Below are positions 7,326 through 11,278 of a stretch of 11,278 nt of DNA, piece by piece. The notes below the pieces were generated by a model that did not search any database, was not told the origin of the DNA, and was given only the letters and a program-made list of their open reading frames with translations. Made by a program: the position numbers and the translations under genes. Position 1 is the stretch's first letter. Every line of letters begins with the position of its first letter. The DNA is from an uncultured Lachnospiraceae bacterium (lineage in GTDB: Bacteria > Bacillota > Clostridia > Lachnospirales > Lachnospiraceae), in NCBI GenBank assembly GCA_905236275.1, contig CAJOPI010000196.1, positions 1 to 11,278 of the forward strand. The letters run 5' to 3'.

Positions 7326-7953
7326 TCTTGACGGAACGGTCAGCAATACATTGGAGGCTCTTGCCTATTGTGGAAATAAGGCTCTTGCGGACTTTTCGCT
7401 GTCACCCATAGAACAGGAGCATTATAAGGTGCTTGTGGGCGACGGAGCCTATACTCTGATAGAGAGAGCCGTTAAAGAGCATGGCAGGGATGACAGGGAT
7501 TTTATAGGTAAGGTTTATCAGCGTTACAGAGAGATTTTTGCAGTGGACTGTCTTTATAATGCGCACCCCTATGAGGGAATCCCTGAGCTCGTTGAAGCAT
7601 TAAGGGAAAAGGGCTTAAAAACCGCCGTCTTTTCGAACAAGCCTCACGAGGAAGCTATCAGAACCATTGACGGAATCGGGCTTTCGGGTAAATTTGATAT
7701 AATTTTAGGCTTGAAGGAGGGCTTCAATAAGAAGCCTGCACCTGACGGGGCACTGCTTATTGCGAGAGAGTTCGAGATAGAACCTGCTGACTGTCTTTAT
7801 CTTGGTGATACGAATACCGACATGAAGACGGGAAAGGCAGCGGGAATGTTTACGATAGGGGTACTCTGGGGCTTTCGGGACAGGAAGGAGCTGGAGGAAA
7901 ACCACGCGGACGCGATTATTTCGCACCCTTCAGAAGCACTGGATTTTATATGA
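7297..7953 (+). CDS. HAD-superfamily hydrolase, phosphoglycolate phosphatase-like
   Basis: This 218-residue protein has all four HAD motifs: motif I FDLDGT near residue 10 (nucleophile Asp), motif II VFSNK, motif III lysine in KKPAPDG, and motif IV YLGDTNTDMKTG. Between motifs I and II lies a helical cap typical of the Gph/PGP subfamily. Such enzymes hydrolyse small phosphomonoesters such as 2-phosphoglycolate, or sometimes pyrophosphate; the exact substrate cannot be read from the sequence. Three ATG codons stand in a row (7297, 7300, 7303). The first is chosen because GGAA at 7286-7289 is best spaced from it, but the ribosome site is weak. The gene begins 29 bases inside the ppk coding region in another frame, so translation is likely coupled to ppk. 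Hydrolysis of a phosphate by-product of polyphosphate metabolism is possible but is only an inference from position. Confidence 0.88.
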   Translation: MMMKKAAIFDLDGTVSNTLEALAYCGNKALADFSLSPIEQEHYKVLVGDGAYTLIERAVKEHGRDDRDFIGKVYQRYREIFAVDCLYNAHPYEGIPELVEALREKGLKTAVFSNKPHEEAIRTIDGIGLSGKFDIILGLKEGFNKKPAPDGALLIAREFEIEPADCLYLGDTNTDMKTGKAAGMFTIGVLWGFRDRKELEENHADAIISHPSEALDFI

Positions 7954-8033
7954 CTTGATTTTTAATCTGTTTTATGCGAATATAAAGTGTTACGAATTAG
8001 AAATGAAATATCTGCTTATAGAAAGGATTTTAG
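7954..8033 (+). promoter_or_regulatory. Gap before ABC-F gene, possible weak promoter
   Basis: This 80-base AT-rich gap separates the polyphosphate cluster from the ABC-F gene. TATAAA at 7981-7986 could be a -10 box, but the only fair -35 candidate, TTGATT at 7955-7960, is 20 bases away, which is too far for a good promoter. No terminator hairpin is visible after the HAD gene, so readthrough is also possible. GAAAGGA at 8021-8027 is a good ribosome binding site for the ATG at 8034. Confidence 0.3.
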
Positions 8034-9671
8034 ATGATTGCAGCAAATAATGTTACCTACAGAGTTGGAAAGAAGGCACTTTTCGAGGATGTAAATATCA
8101 AGTTCACCGAGGGAAACTGCTACGGACTTATTGGAGCGAACGGAGCCGGTAAATCAACCTTCTTGAAGATTCTTTCCGGAAAACTCGAAACAAGTTCCGG
8201 CGACATTGCCATTACACCGGGACAGAGGCTTTCGGTATTGGAACAGGACCACTTCAAGTATGATGATTTTGATGTTCTTGATACTGTAATTGCAGGCAAT
8301 CAGAGACTTTATGACATAATGAAGGAAAAAGAGGCTATTTATGCAAAGCCTGATTTTTCCGATGAGGATGGAATAAGGGCATCTGAGCTTGAAGGAGAGT
8401 TTGCGGAAATGAACGGCTGGGAGGCCGAGGCAGATGCGGAGTCTCTTCTGAACGGACTTGGAATCGAGCCTGAGTTTCATCATGAGATAATGAGAAATCT
8501 TGACGGTTCGAAGAAGGTCAAGGTTCTTCTTGCAAGGGCACTTTTCGGAAATCCTGATATCCTTCTTCTCGACGAGCCCACAAACCACCTTGACCTGAGT
8601 GCCATCGAGTGGCTTGAAGAGTTTTTGATAAACTTCGAAAATACAATTATCGTGGTGTCCCACGACCGTTATTTCCTGAACAAAGTCTGCACACACACAG
8701 CTGATATTGACTACGGAAAGATAACTCTTTTTGCCGGAAACTATGATTTCTGGTATGAGTCAAGCCAGCTCATCATCCAGCAGAGAAAGGAAGCCAACAA
8801 GAAGAAGGAAGAGAAGATCAAGGAATTACAGGAATTTATTTCAAGATTCTCGGCCAACGCTTCGAAGTCAAAGCAGGCTACTTCAAGAAAACGTGCTCTT
8901 GAAAAGATCGAGCTTGACGATATCAAGCCTTCGTCAAGAAAGTATCCTTATGTTGATTTCAGACCGGACAGGGAAATCGGAAATGAGGTTCTTACGGTAG
9001 AGAAGCTTTCCAAGACTATTGACGGAGTCAAGGTTCTTGATAACATAAGCTTTACCCTCGGTCATGATGATAAGGTTGCCTTTGTCGGCGCAAATGAAAA
9101 GGCAATCACTGTGCTTTTCCGTATTCTTATGGGAGAACTGGAGCCCGACGAGGGTAATTACAAGTGGGGTGTTACAACCTCTCAGGCATATTTCCCGAAG
9201 GATTACAATAAGGAATTTGCCAACGATTATACCATCACAGAGTGGCTTACGGGTTATTCTCCCGTCAAGGATGTTACTTATGTAAGAGGCTTCCTCGGAA
9301 GAATGCTTTTCCCCGGCGAAGACGGAGTTAAAAAGGTTAGCGTGCTTTCGGGAGGAGAGAAGGTGAGATGCCTCCTTTCGAGAATGATGATTTCCGGTGC
9401 AAACTGTCTTGTACTTGACGAGCCTACCAACCATCTTGACATGGAGTCCATTACCGCTCTGAACAACGGACTTATCAAATTCAAGGGAGTCGAGCTTTTC
9501 ACCTGTCATGACCATCAGTTTGTACAGACCACTGCAAACCGCATAATGGAAATAACAGAGGACGGTCAGCTTATTGACAAGATGACCACCTATGACGAAT
9601 ATCTTGAATCAAATGTGTCGGCTAAGAAGTCTATCGTCTACGAGGCTGACAGAGAAGACGATGATGTATGA
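8034..9671 (+). CDS. ABC-F family ATPase, YkpA/YbiT-like
   Basis: The product is 545 residues with two ABC ATPase domains and no membrane segment, as in ABC-F proteins that act on the ribosome. Domain 1 (about 1-240) has Walker A GANGAGKS at 34-41, an atypical signature LDGSKK at 156-161, and Walker B LLLDEP with D180-E181, followed by VSHDRYF. A charged helical linker with many Lys and Glu lies around 245-305. Domain 2 (about 320-520) has a degenerate P-loop at 352-359 (GANEKAIT, lacking the key Lys), a canonical signature LSGGE at 438-442, and Walker B D462-E463 with a CHDHQF switch. The segments WGVTTSQAYFPKDY and RGFLGRMLF are typical of the Firmicutes YkpA group. A housekeeping translation-factor role is more likely than antibiotic resistance, but this is inferred from group membership. 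The stop overlaps the next start by four bases (ATGA). Confidence 0.9.
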   Translation: MIAANNVTYRVGKKALFEDVNIKFTEGNCYGLIGANGAGKSTFLKILSGKLETSSGDIAITPGQRLSVLEQDHFKYDDFDVLDTVIAGNQRLYDIMKEKEAIYAKPDFSDEDGIRASELEGEFAEMNGWEAEADAESLLNGLGIEPEFHHEIMRNLDGSKKVKVLLARALFGNPDILLLDEPTNHLDLSAIEWLEEFLINFENTIIVVSHDRYFLNKVCTHTADIDYGKITLFAGNYDFWYESSQLIIQQRKEANKKKEEKIKELQEFISRFSANASKSKQATSRKRALEKIELDDIKPSSRKYPYVDFRPDREIGNEVLTVEKLSKTIDGVKVLDNISFTLGHDDKVAFVGANEKAITVLFRILMGELEPDEGNYKWGVTTSQAYFPKDYNKEFANDYTITEWLTGYSPVKDVTYVRGFLGRMLFPGEDGVKKVSVLSGGEKVRCLLSRMMISGANCLVLDEPTNHLDMESITALNNGLIKFKGVELFTCHDHQFVQTTANRIMEITEDGQLIDKMTTYDEYLESNVSAKKSIVYEADREDDDV

Positions 9672-11278
9672 TGTATAATTTTGCCGTCGAACTTCACATT
9701 GTGGGAATTGCGCTGCTTCTGATGCTGCTGACCATGTCGGACTGGCACAGGACAGTGCAGGCCTCTTCAAACAAGGCATACCTGATTTTATATCTGGAAT
9801 CGTTTGCGAGTATAATTTTTGATATAGCTTCGATAGTTACGACTAATTTTAACCGCTTTCTTCCAAGATGGGTGATGCCTTTTTCGTGCAGGCTTTATTT
9901 ATTCTCACTTGTTGTGGTTTCGGCGCAGATTCTTAAGTATGTTACGATTCAGGCCCATTCAAACGGAATAAAGATGAAATGGGTTATGCCGTTGATGGAT
10001 GCAGGCGCAATCTTCTTTGGAGCCGGGATTTATCTTGCTCCGGTTTACGCCTATTATGACGCAAAAAATGTGTATATTCTCGGACTGTCCTCTGAAATCT
10101 GCGGAATAGGTGCCTTTGTCTTTATTCTGCTATCGATTGTGGAGACTGCTGTTTTCTGGAACAATATCAGTCAGAGAAGAAGGCGGGCAATACTTTTTAC
10201 CACCAGCGGAACGCTTGTTATCGCCCTTATACAGTTTTTCTACCACCAGCTGGAGATTACGAGCCTTTATCTCGGAATGTCAATGGTTTATATTTTCTTC
10301 AGCCTTGAAAATCCGCACGATTACATTGACAAAAGCAGTGGTGCGTTCAGTAAAATGGCACTGGATATAGCACTCCAGGAAAATTTCAGAAATAATAAGA
10401 AATTTTCTATCATAGTCGTTCATTTTTATGAGCTGAGATACTTAAGAAACCTCTTTGGAACAGAAAAGTTTGAGCAGCTGCGAAGAAGGATCAATCTTTA
10501 TCTGAGCCATTTTGAAGGAGCTTCTGTTTTTATCTCGGATGAGAATGAACTCATGATAATCTTTGAAAAAAGAGACTCTTTTGAGAATGCCCGAAAGGAA
10601 ATAGGCGACCGATTCAGGGATTCATGGGAAATTGACGGGGTTTCCTTTGAGATAAGAGAGTCCATGCTGATAATACCCGAGGTTAATATGCCGGATAACC
10701 TTACCGAAGCCATTCAGATGATTGACTATTTTAAGGATAAGCTCATGAGGGGACCGGTTGACAACACCATTTATGTCGGCATAACCGAAATGTCCGAAAA
10801 GAAGAAGAATGACCGCATAAACGAACAGTTAAAGATCGCTCTGAAAGAGGAGAGAATAGCGTCAAGCTATCAGCTGATCTTTGACAAGGTCAGCGGCGAA
10901 CCGATTGCTGTCGAAACAATGCTCAGAATCATCGGCAGTGGAAATGAAGAAGAATATCTCGACAATAATGATATTTTCAACATGACCGAGCATGACGGCC
11001 TCATAAATGAAATTTCCGAGAAGCATTTTGAAAATGTCTGCCGCATGATAAAAGATGAAGAACCCGGTAAATACGGAATAAGGCATGTGACGGTAAATCT
11101 TTCGGCTTTTCAGTGTATGCAGCGCGATATGCCGAACTCCTTTATTTATATAATGAAAAGATACGGGATTCCGCCGACATTTTTCTGCTTTGAAATTGCC
11201 GGAGACGCGTTTCAGGCGGGCGGAGCCACGATAAGACAGAATATTGCAAGACTTACATCGGCAGGCTGTATAGTTGTG
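9668..11278 (+). CDS. Seven-helix membrane protein with degenerate GGDEF and EAL domains, partial
   Basis: The frame is open from ATG 9668 to the right edge (537 residues). An alternative ATG follows at 9671. The first 215 residues contain about seven hydrophobic segments, near 6-23, 38-57, 70-92, 105-128, 136-160, 175-192 and 196-212, so this is a polytopic sensor-like domain. Residues about 224-375 follow the GGDEF fold pattern (FSIIVVHFYELRYLRNLFG resembles the usual FSLLxxDLDxFKxINDxxG), but the GGDEF signature is replaced by the region around SDENE. From about 388 an EAL-like domain begins: ETM at 416-418 in place of EAL, NLSAFQ at 477-482, and FEIAG at 508-512 where the family has an E-[IL]-T-E motif. 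Catalysis of c-di-GMP synthesis or breakdown seems unlikely for the visible part; ligand binding is possible. There is no strong ribosome site, and the ATGA overlap suggests translational coupling to the ABC-F gene. Confidence 0.75.
   Translation, partial: MMYNFAVELHIVGIALLLMLLTMSDWHRTVQASSNKAYLILYLESFASIIFDIASIVTTNFNRFLPRWVMPFSCRLYLFSLVVVSAQILKYVTIQAHSNGIKMKWVMPLMDAGAIFFGAGIYLAPVYAYYDAKNVYILGLSSEICGIGAFVFILLSIVETAVFWNNISQRRRRAILFTTSGTLVIALIQFFYHQLEITSLYLGMSMVYIFFSLENPHDYIDKSSGAFSKMALDIALQENFRNNKKFSIIVVHFYELRYLRNLFGTEKFEQLRRRINLYLSHFEGASVFISDENELMIIFEKRDSFENARKEIGDRFRDSWEIDGVSFEIRESMLIIPEVNMPDNLTEAIQMIDYFKDKLMRGPVDNTIYVGITEMSEKKKNDRINEQLKIALKEERIASSYQLIFDKVSGEPIAVETMLRIIGSGNEEEYLDNNDIFNMTEHDGLINEISEKHFENVCRMIKDEEPGKYGIRHVTVNLSAFQCMQRDMPNSFIYIMKRYGIPPTFFCFEIAGDAFQAGGATIRQNIARLTSAGCIVV

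Noticed and set aside
8934..9515. 193-codon minus-strand open frame
   Set aside because: It is antisense to the second ATPase domain of the ABC-F gene, and its sequence shows no family features.
10110..10370. 86-codon plus-strand open frame
   Set aside because: It lies in another frame inside the membrane part of the GGDEF-EAL-like gene, whose frame is open for 537 codons.
1..11278. CRISPR arrays, tRNA or rRNA genes, insertion sequences with transposase, phage genes
   Set aside because: No spaced repeat array, cloverleaf sequence, rRNA motif, or transposase or integrase frame was seen on either strand.

Overview
The window looks like chromosomal DNA from a Gram-positive anaerobe of the Clostridia, most likely the Lachnospiraceae (Butyrivibrio/Roseburia-type). 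The reasons are the fused chorismate mutase-prephenate dehydratase, a DUF5050 membrane protein, a DUF815 ATPase, a YkpA/YbiT-like ABC-F protein whose second P-loop is degenerate, strong AGGAGG-type ribosome binding sites, and a membrane-anchored degenerate GGDEF-EAL protein. This placement rests on family recognition only. Coding density is high and no gene-free stretch exceeds 110 bases.

Layout: (1) Positions 1-940, minus strand: the N-terminal part of a membrane-anchored DUF5050 beta-propeller-like protein that runs off the left edge. (2) Positions 941-1050: a divergent promoter region with a near-consensus sigma-70 promoter for the minus-strand gene. (3) Positions 1051-3513, plus strand: pheA followed closely by a DUF815 AAA-type ATPase. 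(4) Positions 3495-3563: a compact imperfect palindrome that contains the ATPase stop codon, is flanked by TTA duplications, and doubles as a possible terminator. (5) Positions 3604-7953, plus strand: a polyphosphate cluster with overlapping genes, namely a Ppx/GppA-family protein, polyphosphate kinase ppk1, and a HAD phosphatase. (6) Positions 8034-11278, plus strand: an ABC-F ATPase overlapping by four bases with a seven-helix membrane protein that carries degenerate GGDEF and EAL domains and is cut by the right edge.

How the genes may work together: Ppk1 makes polyphosphate, and the adjacent Ppx-family protein would normally degrade or sense it. The Ppx-like protein here carries Gln where I expect the catalytic Glu, and its C-terminal HD region lacks expected metal-ligand histidines, so it may bind polyphosphate or a nucleotide rather than hydrolyse it. 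The ABC-F protein has one intact and one degenerate composite ATP site. The last protein has lost the GGDEF signature and part of the EAL motifs, so it looks like a receptor or scaffold rather than a working c-di-GMP enzyme. I did not find a clearly new multi-gene system. The most notable items are the palindromic element at the ATPase 3' end and the degenerate active sites in the Ppx-like, ABC-F and EAL-like proteins.
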